From contig JAKEKT010000025.1 in NCBI GenBank assembly GCA_021495925.1, positions 186,001 through 250,000 on the forward strand: a DNA stretch of 64,000 bases. Direction: 5' to 3'. Numbering within the stretch: the first letter of the stretch is position 1; the number at the start of each line of letters is the position of its first letter. This document shows, piece by piece, positions 21,336 through 32,857 of the stretch. Origin of the DNA: Diplodia intermedia. Its lineage: Eukaryota; Ascomycota; Dothideomycetes; Botryosphaeriales; Botryosphaeriaceae. The position numbers and the translations under genes were made by a program. The notes under the pieces were generated by a model. That model did not search any database. It saw only the letters and a list, made by a program, of their open reading frames with translations, and was not told where the DNA came from.

Positions 21336-22533
21336 AGAAGTTGCGCGCTTCTGTTTTTGAATGAAGAGAAGCGTTGTTTTCGAATTGCTCTTACTGCCTG
21401 TAGGCAGGGAAATAAATATCTGTTGAGACCTCTGCAGCCTTGAGTCTCGTTGGCGAATGGTCTGTTGCTCTACAACCATCGGGCGCAAGGCTGCGCTGCT
21501 TATAATGTGTGATGCCGTGGCCATCGTTCAGTGGTTGATTAATGAGACCCGTAATGTGGCAGTGAGGCTAACCGGAAGGCACAAATCTTCAGGTACACTG
21601 TTGGCTTCCAGCCTCGTGTAGTAGTGAGTAGAGCGAATCAGCAGCTTGACAAAAGCGCATGTAAATACCGCTGTCCGAGGCTGATCTATGACAAATGAAA
21701 GATCCTTCCACGGGTCAGAGTATATAGAGCTGTTATTGCTTCGGGAAGAGAATTTTAACCAAAAAATCATGTGACAGCGCTCCGACAAGGCTACGATCTG
21801 CAAGGAAGATTCATCCCAGTCATTGCAATGCGCCTCCATTAAAGCCAGGTATTCTCGCATATGCACAAAACTATTGGATTCGGGCTGAATTGCCTGACCG
21901 AGCTGCAAACCGCCCGAAAGCTTCTACCCCACGCTCAGCCGTACATCAAGCTCCATCAGAGTGATGGCTCAGTGATGGGAACAGCATGTTATTGTTATTG
22001 CGAAAGTTGTGTCGCATCTGTAACCCGGCGGATGAGCTTAATGTAGTTGATTAGAAGTATGCGGGAGGCTTCGTGGTATTGCGTTGAAAGTTATACTCTT
22101 TCACGATAAGCGGGGTCTGCGTGTATCGAAGGGGATGACGTCGACAAAGAAGCCTTGGCTTCCCGGGTCCAATAGTCTCATCACGCCAACGATGAGACCA
22201 AGACGGGCCCGCACAACCTAGCCTCACAGGCCGCGTGAGGTGTGGCATACCAAAGCTACCATGTCAATGGCTTTGTCCTTTTCTATCCAGGTGCATTCAC
22301 CGGCTGATGCGTTCGATGGCGGTTTTCCTGCAGCCGGAACCCAATCTGGTAAGGCGTGCTTCGCCATTGGTGAGACGAAGCCTTGCTGATTGCTGATAAC
22401 TAGAACTCCAGTGGCTCCCATCCATTGTAATATAGAATATTGCCGATTGATTTTCTTCGCTCAGCCTGATATCATCCTCTTAGTGCCTCCAGTCTGCATC
22501 CTGCGGCCTGACCATACCATCCACACACTGGAA
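21336..22533. promoter_or_regulatory. Divergent intergenic region of module copy 1
   Basis: About 1.2 kb lies between the starts of the DUF6594 gene (-) and the MCF gene (+). No gene was recognised. The same head-to-head arrangement recurs at 45274-46130, so it is a candidate shared promoter region. Confidence 0.4.
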
Positions 22534-23066
22534 ATGTGCTTCGGCAGCAAGCGCCATCGGTCTAAACGCACCATCAAAGTGGTACGTAAAAAGATACCAT
22601 GATCCGGTCTTCCTTATCGCTCTGCTGCAGTCGGTACACTGTTAAAGATTCCATGTGTACAATTCATACCACACTTCTGCTAACAGCCGAAACAAAGAGT
22701 GAACAGGACGAGGAAGTGGCCCTGACTGTGCGTGTATACACCTTGAACGAGGCTGGTCTCAAAGTCCCCAAGGTCGCCGTGCTATGGTGCCCCAGATATC
22801 ACACCGAAGTACACCTCATATCACCAAAGCTTGTTATGGAAGTTCTTTGTCTGGAGGTACAAGCATCGGGGAAAAGACGAAGTGGGCCGAAAGTCGAATT
22901 CCAAGGACTGAAGTTTGCCACAAGAGGGCACGTCGAGCTGGAATGGGCGCCCGAAAACTCAGACACCATTCACTCCACCCGATTCATGGTTGTCTCCATG
23001 TACGACCCACCATTCGACTTGGTTCTTGGGAGGACGACAGCCGTCGAATGCGGGTTGACACGTTAA
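22534..23066 (+). CDS. MCF-type pseudo-retropepsin protein (module copy 1)
   Basis: Exons 22534-22581 and 22707-23066 give 135 aa. Exon 1 is a 48-nt microexon reading MCFGSKRHRSKRTIKV, followed by a 125-nt intron with donor GTACGT, branch GCTAAC and acceptor ACAG (phase 0). Exon 2 has LISPKLVMEVL (residues about 53-63), HVELEW, and TRFMVVSMYDPPFDLVLGR near residues 105-125. This spacing matches the retropepsin fold (Asp loop, then hydrophobic-Leu-Gly), but the DTG position reads CPR, so the catalytic Asp is absent. Cys2 next to a basic N-terminus could be acylated; this is only an inference. The gene corresponds to 44788-45273 in the second module. Exon 2 could start at another AG, but only this one keeps phase with exon 1. 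Confidence 0.7.
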
Positions 23067-24416
23067 TGACGACCGAAAGCTTGAATACCACATATCAGCA
23101 GTCGACGTGGTTTTCCACAGCGCCTTGATGAGTGTTCTTACGACCAAGGCCTCACTACACTTCTCTTCGGAACATACGATCTCATGGTCTGGAACAATTA
23201 CGAAACCTTATACATACTGAAACTTCCCTGCCATTAAAGCACAGCAAACTGCCGAAGCAGGCCACTGTCATTTCCAAGAAAGTACCAGCTCGAAGAAAGC
23301 GGCGTATACACAGGAAGTCTATGTGCCCGGCATTTTCCGTTCCACACATGCACAGAACTTCTCCTTGATGGTTCAAATCAAACCCGGACTGAAAATGATG
23401 GTCTGGAAAGAAATATAAGAAGTAAAACATAGCAAAACCTCTTTCAGGTAACATTTGTGTTCCAGCAATTGTAACATTTCCGGGATATCTCTTGGCCTGG
23501 CAAGTGACTTTTTGCTGGAATACGAACGAAGACAACACCGAAGATTCTCAAACAACTCGAAAAAACCTTCACCATGCGTTCCTGGTCACCGCTCTTAGCA
23601 TAATGACTGTCTCAATTGCTTGGATAAATTGGGGCCTCCCAAACCGCGTGCCATGTCGTCAGCCCAGCGAGTGGAGGAGGCTTACCCACCTGAGCGCTTC
23701 AACGCGAACGTGTTACAGAACGCGCCCCGCCAATGCGAGAATGCCAGATGGCCAGACGTGCATAACGCCAGCTTTTCGTAGCCACGCACTCTCCATAATA
23801 TGCTATAGTGTATGGTGTGACGGCAGATGATGATGCCGGCAACATGAGCTGCAGGTAAACTTGGATCGTAGATCAGGTGCAATCGCACCCCATCAGGGAT
23901 CATGTTTCATCTCGCAGCATCGCTTTGACTCAGATTGCATCTTGGCCTGTAGGATCCCTTCCCGCTATACACCCGTTGCAATTAAGATTCTTGCGGCCTG
24001 ACCCCCGTCAGTACCTTGAAAGGCCTGGATTCTTTGCAATCGCGAAGGTCCCCGCAGTTTGCGAGACACGTTGCCACGAAAATATACCAGCTGGGAGTTA
24101 TCCTGCCATCGTAGTGCTCTGATTGCATGTACGTTACCTGTGACTGGAGGTAAGGAAAGCTCTTATGAGCTGAAAATTTCCCCGGGGAGGGGAGGTTACT
24201 TCTGAACAGCGCATAACGCTTGTAACGGTGCGGTCTCAAGAACTGACGTAGAAGGAAGAAAAATGAGGCTTCAAACCATGGATCAACACATAGCTGCACG
24301 ATCAGTACTTATACTTCTGTTCCATGCGAGAAATGAAGCTCGTTCATATAGTTTGTTCGGTCCCCTACGAGCTCTTGGGAACACTCGCAGTTTTTTTTTT
24401 TTTTTTTTTTTTCAAG
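23067..24416. other. Spacer between two MCF genes, no gene recognised
   Basis: About 1.35 kb without a supported gene. It ends in a 22-T run (24391-24412) directly before the next start codon. Confidence 0.45.
24391..24412 (+). repeat. 22-T homopolymer directly upstream of a start codon
   Basis: Twenty-two consecutive T, followed by CAAG and the ATG of the MCF gene at 24417. This tract must lie in the promoter or the 5' UTR. Confidence 0.85.
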
Positions 24417-24911
24417 ATGTGCTTTGGCCAAAAGTCTTCAACTCGGGTAAGCAGACTGTCTTGAACATAAAGCCATCGAGAGCCATACTAATCATAGGCA
24501 ACGTACTTGACGCTTTAGGAATCCAACGCCATAACAGTGTCCATACACCTCCGCCAGCCTTCTGGCGCTGTCATCAAGAAGCTTGCCGTCATGTCATACG
24601 CAGTAAACGACAACGAAGACATCAACATGATATCGCCGAAGCTTGTTACCGAAGTCTTGTCCATGGACATACAAGAAGCGCAAGATGACACAACACTGGA
24701 GTTTGAACGGGATGTGCTTCACGTTCAGGGATTCGTGGACCTCGAATGGAGCATCCCCGGCCGGAGAGGACTCAAGCGTAAACAACCAGCACGCACCACA
24801 CGCTTCAAAGTCACAACGCTGTATGACCCACCCTTCGACATCATCGTAGGGAGAGAGGTTGCATCTGAGTGCGGGCTTCTCGTTAGCCCTGGATCTTCTC
24901 GCCAAGCGTAA
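24417..24911 (+). CDS. MCF-type pseudo-retropepsin protein (extra copy in tract 1)
   Basis: Exons 24417-24446 and 24519-24911 give 140 aa. Exon 1 is only 30 nt (MCFGQKSSTR) with donor GTAAGC; the intron is 72 nt and exon 2 starts at GAATCC after CTTTAG (phase 0). Exon 2 reads KKLAVMSYAVND, then MISPKLVTEVL, FVDLEW and TRFKVTTLYDPPFDIIVGR. The DTG motif of active retropepsins is replaced, so the protein should be catalytically dead. It is same-strand and 1.35 kb downstream of the MCF gene at 22534, probably a tandem duplicate that has diverged widely. A 22-T run sits 4 nt upstream of the ATG. Function unknown; the membrane or cytosolic location of the MCF end is undetermined. Confidence 0.7.
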
Positions 24912-26024
24912 TCAGGCATCTGCGCAACGGTATGCCTGGAATTGTGCCGACTGAGGCCTTGCGTTTTGTCAGGTTGGACCACGGATACCGTACCCACTCA
25001 GCTGTTGAAAGGTCTTTCAAATGTCCACGTGTGCAACTTTGACCACGAGCTTCCGTGTAAGCCCATACTGGGCGAGCTTTCGCAGCGCATGCGCTGAACA
25101 TGTGGCATCGTGGGATTCGCCTCACGTAAGGCGGCCAATCACTTACCTCATTACCCTGTCTTTAGTTTCAAACCCACCAATGCCTCTATTGGCGGCAATT
25201 TTGGGATCTTTTGAAGGAAAGTTTCAGACCAAGGTATTCAGCTGGCTGCCTTGTAGTTGTTCTCTCAATGCCAATGTTTGAAGTTTCCGGCGCAACTCAA
25301 AGGCGAAACAGAGTACAGAATTTGGGCCATCTTAACCCCGCCGAGGGCACTGGACTCTTCCTGCGTGGGTGGCCGAATCCGATATCTGGACGTATTGGTT
25401 CGCATTTGATATCCACATGTACGTCCGGACAACGTATTCTCCTACCCACGTAAGTATGGTGCACATAATAAGCAGTTTACTTTGTTGAACACGAGGCATT
25501 CGAGATGTACGTAGGCATAAGCTTAGAACATTTCCATTGTTCCATCCAAAAGAAAACATCTCACACCCCCCCAACCCCCCCAACCACCATTCGTAATCCA
25601 GTAACACCCCCTATCGGAACCAAAAAGGAAACGCCCGTGTCCTTCAGACAAGCCCCCAGTCAGAAGTTGTTCCCTTGCATTCAACAGTAGCGAGGTGAAA
25701 CCTTTGGACTACTGGACGGGGGGCAAAGACCGTCCGCAGGAGAGAAAAGCACGGCCGCCAAGGTAAGATTCCCAAAACGCCCAAGAATCCTTGTCGTCTC
25801 TCAATGAAAAGCGCCGGCACGGCTCCAGCCAAGGACGAAGGCGGGCTTGGTCCGGCGGATGTGATATAAAGCAAGAAGAAAACACAGAAGAGAACAACCG
25901 CCCACCCTGGTCCTCTCTATACAGTGGCCCGAAGCTCGAAGTCATCACGAGCGTTGGGCACGAAGGGCGGTTCAATAACCCATACAGAGACCAGAATGAG
26001 GGGTCGGAGTCGGGTGGACAAGGC
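24912..26024. other. Intergenic, no gene recognised
   Basis: This stretch lies between the last MCF gene and the 3' end of the kinesin gene. Only short unsupported open frames are present; the right part is probably the kinesin 3' UTR. Confidence 0.45.
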
Positions 26025-29000
26025 TTATTCCTTGATCTTAGCCTGCCTCTTGGCGGTACCGATATGCGTGTTGTGCACCTGAGAAACCTGGGTTAGTATA
26101 ACACTCGTGGCGATTCTCATACAATGTTTCGGGTTGAGGAGGCATACCTTGGTTGCGAACTTCAAGCTCGTAATGGTCTCGTGCAGATGAGGTTGCAGCG
26201 GGCTGATCATGACGAACATGAGCGTCTTGGAGTTGCCACCAAGAGAGTATTGCAGCAGGTAGGTCAACTATAAAGAACTGTTAGTGCTATGCCCGAGGCG
26301 CAAACCAAGACAAAGGCTTACCTTGCTGTTCCTGTATGGCACATGAGCCCCCTCCTTTCCAGAGCCCAGTGCGCCAATGACATCGCCAAGACAGCTCAAG
26401 CTGCGGTTGATGTTCTGCGTCTCCTTGAGACGGTCACCTGTAGCGCACGAGTGGCTCAAACGCTCACTACCAGCAAGATCAACCAGGTTCAGCGTGCCTT
26501 CACTGCGTTCGCCAGTGATGGAGTTCTCGCCCTTCAGCTTGAGGATGAAGACGGAGTGGGAACGAGACGAGCGGCTGTTTGCCATGGTGGCGGCGACACT
26601 GCGGTTGCGCGAAGCACTCGCAAGCATCTCTTGCACTCTGTCCGGGCTGTCGAGAGCAACCGTGGTGACGTCGGTGATAGTCGTCTGCTTCTTGGCCGGG
26701 TCGTGCCTGATTTCGAGCTTCTTCTTATCGAGCTCCTCCGTCTTACCAAGCAGATCGTTCAAGTTCTCGTTGTAGACTTCGACGAACTGACCTTCCATCC
26801 TGTACTTCCAGCCCTTCTCCTCCAGACCCTGCGCCGTCTCGTAGATCTGCTTGACGGCGCGAGGAATCATGCCATCAACCGAAGACATGGTAAAGGTCTT
26901 GCCCGAGCCAGTCTGTCCGTAGCAGAAGATGCAAACGTTGTAGCCGTCGAGAGCAGACTGCACCAGCTGGGAGATCTCGTCGAAAACCTCGGCATTCTGA
27001 GAGCCGGGACCGAAAACGCGATCGAACGTGAAGGGGTTGGTAGACTGCGTAACAGTACCCATTGCGCTCTTCTGCTGCGGACCTTGGATAACCACTTCCT
27101 TGCTGTCTTTGCCTGCATCCGGATAGGCGATTTCGGCAGCCTGGGGGGCTTCGGCCTCCGCCGGCGGACGCACACGACAGAAGACGCGAATGTTGCCCTT
27201 GAGCTCCTGGACTTGGTTGTGGAGCTTGCGGCGAAGCGTCTCCTCGGCACGGAGCTTAGCCTTCGCTTCCTCAGCTGCATCAATCGCCTCCTGCATCTGG
27301 TTCTGGAGCTCGCCAAACGCTGACGACTGTGCTTGGCTGTCTGATTCGAGGAAGTGGATTTTGGCTTTCATGGCGCTGTTGGCGCTCTCAAGGGTTATGG
27401 TGTTGGTGGATGCCTCGGAAAGCTTGTCGCGGAGGTTCTTCTCGAGGGTGGTCTTCCGTTCCAGATCGGCCTGCAGTTGCTCGTTCTCGCGTCTGAGCTC
27501 TTTCATTTCACGATCCCTCCGCTCCAGATCGACTCCGGCATTTTGGCGATGAAGCTCAGTCTCCGTCTTCAGCTCCGAGACCTCCTTGAGGCGAAGTTGC
27601 CTCTCCTTCTCCAGCTCTGCCTCCAGCTCCTTTTTCATGTCTGCGTGCTTCTGCTCATACTCCCTTTTCAAGTCGCTGGCCTGGGCCTCCAGCTTTCTCT
27701 GCAACTGATCAGACTTCCGTTCGGCATCTTGCTTAAGCCTCATTGATTCCCTCTCATGTTGAAACTGCATATCTTTCAACTCATGCTCACTCTGTCTCTG
27801 AAGGTCCTTCAACTCGAACGCATGCGTCTTCTTCGCAGCGTCCAGGGCGACTTCGGATTGGGTTAGTTTCAGCCTTGTGTTCTCTAGTTCGGATCTGTAG
27901 GAGTCGACCTTGGTCGACAGTTGCACTCGCATCGTGTCGAGTTCGTGAACTGCAGTGGCAAGAGTGATGGTTAACTTCAAGATCTTTGGTTGTGTGATGT
28001 AGCGCACGATGACGAGCTCCTGTAGGGAGTAGCTGATCTGCGCGAGTGTTGCTGACATACTCTTCGTCTTATAGCTCTCGACATTCTCCTTCATGTTCTC
28101 ACGCTCGGCCGAGGTGCTCTCCATTTGATGCCTGAGCTCGCCGTAAAGGGCCTCCATATCCTCAAGGCGACCCTTCGTATCCCATGCTACAAGAGGCGCA
28201 CGCATGTTAGAATCTTTACTCAAAAATGGTGTAACTGGTTCTTTAGAAGGAGATGTGGCATTGTAGCGGAAAATTGTTGGGGTTGTTAGGGGCCGTGGTG
28301 GCAGAGGCTGAAGCTGCGCCAGAACAGGACGGGGTATCAGAGATGGTGTAGCAGGCGGCTCCTCGTCTTCCGGGATGCATTCCCTGGTTCCGTCTTTGAT
28401 GGACAAGGACTGGAAACGGGTTGAAAGCGATACATCCCGGGCAGACTTCCGGCGTCCGACACGCTGAGGGGGTTGAACATGGGGCTGAACATGGGGCTGA
28501 ACATAAGGCTGAAATTGAAAATGCTGCTCGGGCTGAGAGAGAAATCCTGCCGCAGGTAACGGAGTCGCCTGGAGGTCGCGAGAGCATTTGCGATACTTGA
28601 AGTTCTCGTACTGAGTGCGCGGGCTCCGCAACCTTGCAGGCTTGACCTCCTCTGCTGGAACGCAAGTTGTAATAGAAATGGGAGCCATACCCTTGCGCTT
28701 GTTAAGCGATGGCGGGTCGCTGTCATCGCTATCCATGGCAGTACGTGGCCGAGCGGCGGGCGTCTGATGGGACTGGCTTCGTGAATGTGCCATGGACGTT
28801 TGCGGCCGGGTCGTGCGGGGGCCGTGGCTGTAGCTGCTGGAATAAGACGTGTTGGAGTTGGCACGGGTAGGGCGCGTCGAGGCTGCTGAGACTGAAGATG
28901 AGTAAGGGCCATTGCGGATACCTGCCGCGGTCGTGGCCTTGACGGCGCCATTGACGGGCTTTGAGCTCGGCGGAGCTGGAACCTTGGATTTGGTCTCGCC

Positions 29001-29323
29001 GGCCTTCTCTGCCAACGTCTTCCGAGGCAGCTTTTGCGCCGGCTCCGGAACTGAGACTGAGGTCAGTGACTGATGAAGACGGTCCATTGCTGTGACGACG
29101 TACGGCCGGGGACCTTGTGCTTGGTGGGAACGAGCGACGACGGCATTGCGCGGGAGTTGTTGTCGGCGGAGGACAGCTCGGACAGGCCGCGCGCAGCGGT
29201 AGAGGACAGCGCGGGCAGCTTGCTGGGTGGCTTGATGCCGGTGGGCCTCTGCAAAGGCAACGGTCAGAGTCAATTGGAATGCGAGCGCACCATGCAGCAT
29301 ACCGAATTCTCGCGGGCGTCCAT
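26025..29323 (-). CDS. klpA: Kinesin-14 (C-terminal motor, KlpA/Kar3 type)
   Basis: Six exons on the minus strand: 29303-29323, 29104-29248, 28061-29056, 26322-27949, 26148-26267 and 26025-26078, giving 987 aa. The N-terminal tail (about 390 residues) is Ser/Pro-rich with a short YVQPHVQPHVQP repeat and WDTKGRLEDME. A long coiled coil follows to about residue 635. The motor starts at GNIRVFCRVRPP (about 639), with P-loop GQTGSGKT, switch I NSRSSRSHS, switch II DLAGSERL and the end VHNTHIGTAKRQAKIKE. A neck-motor order with the motor at the C-terminus marks minus-end-directed kinesin-14, which cross-links and slides spindle microtubules. The 111-nt intron at 27950-28060 is in frame and could be read through; its GTATGT and TGCAG ends favour splicing. 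The gene is divergent from the acyltransferase gene on its right. Confidence 0.93.
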
Positions 29324-29826
29324 GGCGACGAGGCGGGGGTGGCGGAGAGAAGGAATAACAGAAGCGCGGATGAACAGCGAGAGCTATAAGCTCCTCATCG
29401 CAGGCCGGGGCGGGCAGCGGGCAGCGGCGTGTTGTTATCTGCGCGGGTGAGTGGAGTGGAGCTCTGGCGTTGCTTTCTTGCGTCGCTTGCTTGGCGGGCT
29501 GGACAAGGCAAACTGTAAACAATGCGCACGGGCCATTGCGCCTGCCCCCCCAACGCGCGCCAAGCCCGCGGCCACGCTGTGACGCTCTCGCGAGCCGCTG
29601 ACTCAGCCGGAGCTGGGGCTGGAGCCGGAGCTGCTGGAGCTGGCCGGGGCTGCAGCTTTCACATGAACGTCACTGCCGTCGGCCACGTTCTCTCACCTCG
29701 CGCGCTGCCAACGCCGCTCTGTGTGCTTCGGGCACCGAACGGAGCTGCGTGAGCTCTTCCGCTGCCTGACTTTGGCACAGCACTCCGCGTTTCCCGTCTC
29801 TCCGCTTGGTCCGGTCCAGGTCCACG
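29324..29826. promoter_or_regulatory. Bidirectional promoter between klpA and the acyltransferase gene
   Basis: This is a 503-bp GC-rich interval between two divergent start codons. Both genes must draw their promoters from it. No TATA box was identified with confidence. Confidence 0.5.
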
Positions 29827-30959
29827 ATGGAGAAATATTCGCAGTATCGCGACAGAGGTGCGTCGGTTTGAGCTCACGCGATTGGTATTTTATCTGACCC
29901 TCGCTGCAGGCACCGGGGTTGCCCCCTTTTTCCCCGTCACCACCGAGTCCTCCAAGCTCGCGCTGCCTCTCCACCTCTTCCTCTTCGCCTGTCGCGTGCC
30001 GCTGCTCTTCACCGCCGCCGCTGTCTATTTCTTGCTCCTCAGCTGGCTCCCTGTGGGCTCGCTAGTCCGGAAAGCTGCGCTATGGTTGATGTTGGGCATA
30101 CCCGGCGTCTGGTGGATAGACTTGCAGATTGATGGCGTCAAAAGAGGGTATGTGGGGCAGTCAGGCGTGTCAGGACGCTGCTAATGTGTGCCACGGCAGG
30201 TCTTTGGCGAAGCAAGACAAGAAGCGCTTACCTCACGGGGGCACAATCATTGCCTCCTCCTTCACCTCCCCCCTGGATGCTCTCTACCTTGCCGCTATAT
30301 TCGACCCGATCTTCACAATCTCGTATCCTTCCACGCGACTGGTCCAGCGCGTCACTTGCTTCAGAGCCATCTTGCATGCTCTTTCGAAGCCCGCTGACGT
30401 TCCGCCGCCAAATGCTACGCTCGTTCCCATTGCCAAGCTCATCGCACAAAACCCCGACGCTTCGATTGTAGTCTTCCCCGAGTGCACTACCACCAACGGC
30501 CGCGGCATTCTACCTTTCAGCCCCAGTCTCCTGACGGTTCCGGCGAAGACCAAGGTTTTCCCCGTCAGCCTACGCTACACCCCAGCCGACGTGGCCACTC
30601 CTGTGCCTGGGACATACTTCAAGTTCTTGTGGAATCTGTGCTCCAAGCCTACTCACTGCATTCGAGTGCGGATCGCCGAGGCCGTCTTCAATACCGCCGG
30701 CTTCAAGCTTGAAATCCCGAGTTCTTCAACCGGCCGTGACCACTCGCCCCAGCCCAATAGCCGCATGTCGGCGAACGCCTTCGAGGGAACCCCACTTGGC
30801 GAGGGCATCTCAGAGTACGCTGAACTTGGTTCAGAGGAGAAGAAGGTACTCGACCGTGTGGGTGAGGATCTGGCTCGTTTGGGTAGGGTGAAGCGGCTGG
30901 GTCTAGGAGTGAGGGAAAAGTCGGATTTTGTGAAGGCCTGGTCGAAGAAGAGGAGGTAA
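29827..30959 (+). CDS. LOA1: Lysophosphatidic acid acyltransferase, LOA1/VPS66-like
   Basis: Exons 29827-29857, 29910-30147 and 30200-30959, with two 52-nt introns, give 342 aa. The N-terminus reads MEKYSQYRDRGTGVAPFFPV, typical of fungal Vps66/Loa1 proteins. Two hydrophobic segments near residues 25-75 anchor it in the membrane. The acyltransferase core has SSFTSPLDALYLAAIF at the place of the catalytic HxxxxD block (His replaced, Asp kept, as in this subfamily) and FPECTTTNGRGILPF near residue 182 as the phosphate-binding block. Yeast Loa1 makes phosphatidic acid from lysophosphatidic acid and oleoyl-CoA at the ER and lipid droplets. The C-terminus is charged and ends KAWSKKRR. Identity is from motifs and order; enzyme specificity is inferred. 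Confidence 0.85.
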
Positions 30960-31471
30960 ATAAGCCAGCATTGTTTCGAAGCTCGATCTGGGCGTGCTCA
31001 GTGTTGCATTTACTTGAGTCAACCAAGAGTATGGGGTATATTTGCGCTGTAAAACTAGGGTTGTGGGTGATTAGAAAGGACGGGGAAATTGTTTGCTTTG
31101 GGGAGCACGGCTGTCGGATGGTTAGATGGTACATAACGATCATGCATTCACAATTTACGGCTCCGTTGGTGGAGAATACAGTGAGTTACCAGATATTCCA
31201 TGCTTCCCAAAGTAATCTATGTTCATTTCCATGTTTTGTTCGATGGGTAGTTAAGGCAACCGTGCAGATGTCGAAGCAAATTCATGAAGTATACACGACA
31301 CCGTCAGTACCTTAACGGCTCATGAAGGCACGATATAAGAGCCCAAAACACGCGCTCCCATCACTTGAACTTTGTTGCACTGCCACGCAACTTAGTGTGA
31401 GCTCACTGGCAATGATGCACTCTCGCAAACAATAAGCAAGACTCCAATCCCTTTCCAATCTTCCCCTCCAC
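30960..31471. other. Convergent 3' region, no gene recognised
   Basis: This is the space between the ends of the acyltransferase gene (+) and the GPI-protein gene (-). It is AT-rich with no supported open frame. Confidence 0.5.
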
Positions 31472-32857
31472 TCACAACATCAATCCACCCCAGAACACCA
31501 TCCACACAACAACTCCTCCTGCAACCACAGCACAATTCCTCAAACCACCCAACCACCCTCCACACGTCGTCGCCGCCGCGCCGCCAGCCCCCGACTCCCC
31601 CGCCGCCGTCGCCGTAGCTGGTCCAACAATCAACACCGTCCGCTCACCCTGCACAAACGTGCCCGTAGTAGCACTCCCACTCCCACCCCCACCGCTTTGC
31701 GCCTCGAGCGGCGTCGTGACCGCAACGGGGAGGAGAGTAGTCGTGGCATGCGCTCCGGCAGCAGAAGTGGCAGCAGCAGCAGTAGAAGCAGCGGGGAGCA
31801 GCGACCCAACCTCACTCGCCGGCCCGATGATGTACATGCTGGTTCCCCCGCCCACGAAGTACAGGATCGTAAGCACGCCGTCGCCGTCCGGATCTACGCC
31901 GCCACTACCGCCGCCTCCGCCTCCGCCTCCGCCACCGCCGCCGGACGGCGTCGGCGACGAATGTTCCGGTGGTGGTGGAAGCGAGCCGACGGTGGCCGTG
32001 GTGAGGCTGACGATGTCGCTGGGGAGCTTGTTGGCGCTGGGATCGGGCCGGTAGCGGGCGCTGACGGCGGCGGCGGTGACGACGGCGGTGACGGGGCCGG
32101 TCAGGATGGGCGAGGGGGCGGGCGACAGGGCGTTGGGCGCGACCAGGAGGCTGAAGTTGAGGACGGACGAGATCCAGAGGTAGAGGTTCGGGTCTGCATA
32201 TATATGCAACAGAAAACGTCAGGAACTGTGGTCCATCATGTGTGTGTGCCAGGCATGCAGACACTTGCCAGCCCCCCCAACGAACCTTGCCAAAGATTCA
32301 AAATTGGGAAGCGGAAAGCCCGGGCAAAAAAAGAGCCGGGAGGTAAATGGACCAGAAAGAGCGAGGGGGAGGGGGCGGGCAACGACTAGCCACTCACCGG
32401 GCGTGCTGCAAAACAGCACCACGTCCAAGTTCACCCTCGTCACGTACCCGATCTCCAATCCGGCATCCCGCACGCACACCGCGCACCTGCCCCACGCGTC
32501 GTCCCCGGTCGTCCGCTGGTCGCCGCAGAAGCAGGTGCGGAAAGCCTCGCTGACGGCGCCGTCGTTGGGGTCGAAGGCGTTGGCCCGCCCCGGCACGCCC
32601 GTGTTCCAGCAGCGCTGGATGAGGTGGAAGATCTCCTGGCAGCCGGGGTTCTGGCGGAGGCAGGGCGACCAGGGCGCGGTGCCGACGACGGCTGCCGATG
32701 CTGACGCCGTCGTTGCCGCCGGGAGGATGTGCTCGTGGGGATGGCGCGGGGGGAGGAGGAGGGGTGGGTGCTGGCGCTGGTTGGATTGGTCGTCGTTGGC
32801 GAGCGAGTTGAGGACGGCGATGATGCCGGAGATACTGAGGAGGGTTTTCTTGAGCAT
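31472..32857 (-). CDS. Secreted Cys-rich protein with probable GPI anchor
   Basis: Exons 32398-32857 and 31472-32193 on the minus strand, joined over a 204-nt intron (GTGAGT ... TATGCAG, phase 1), give 393 aa. The start MLKKTLLSISGIIAVLNSLA is a signal peptide. A Cys-rich domain follows (about residues 50-140) with pairs such as FRTCFCGDQ and WGRCAVCV, then NLYLWISSVLNFSLL. The rest is Gly/Ala/Ser/Thr/Pro-rich, including a run of about 12 Gly. The C-terminus ends in a hydrophobic stretch (VVAGGVVVWMVFWGG), as expected for GPI attachment. No family was recognised; proteins of this build sit in the fungal cell wall or plasma membrane. The intron is long for this window but both ends and the phase fit. 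Confidence 0.75.

Noticed and set aside
26289..27323. Plus-strand frame of 344 codons opposite the kinesin motor
   Set aside because: It lies fully antisense to the conserved motor domain and shows no motif; a shadow of codon bias.
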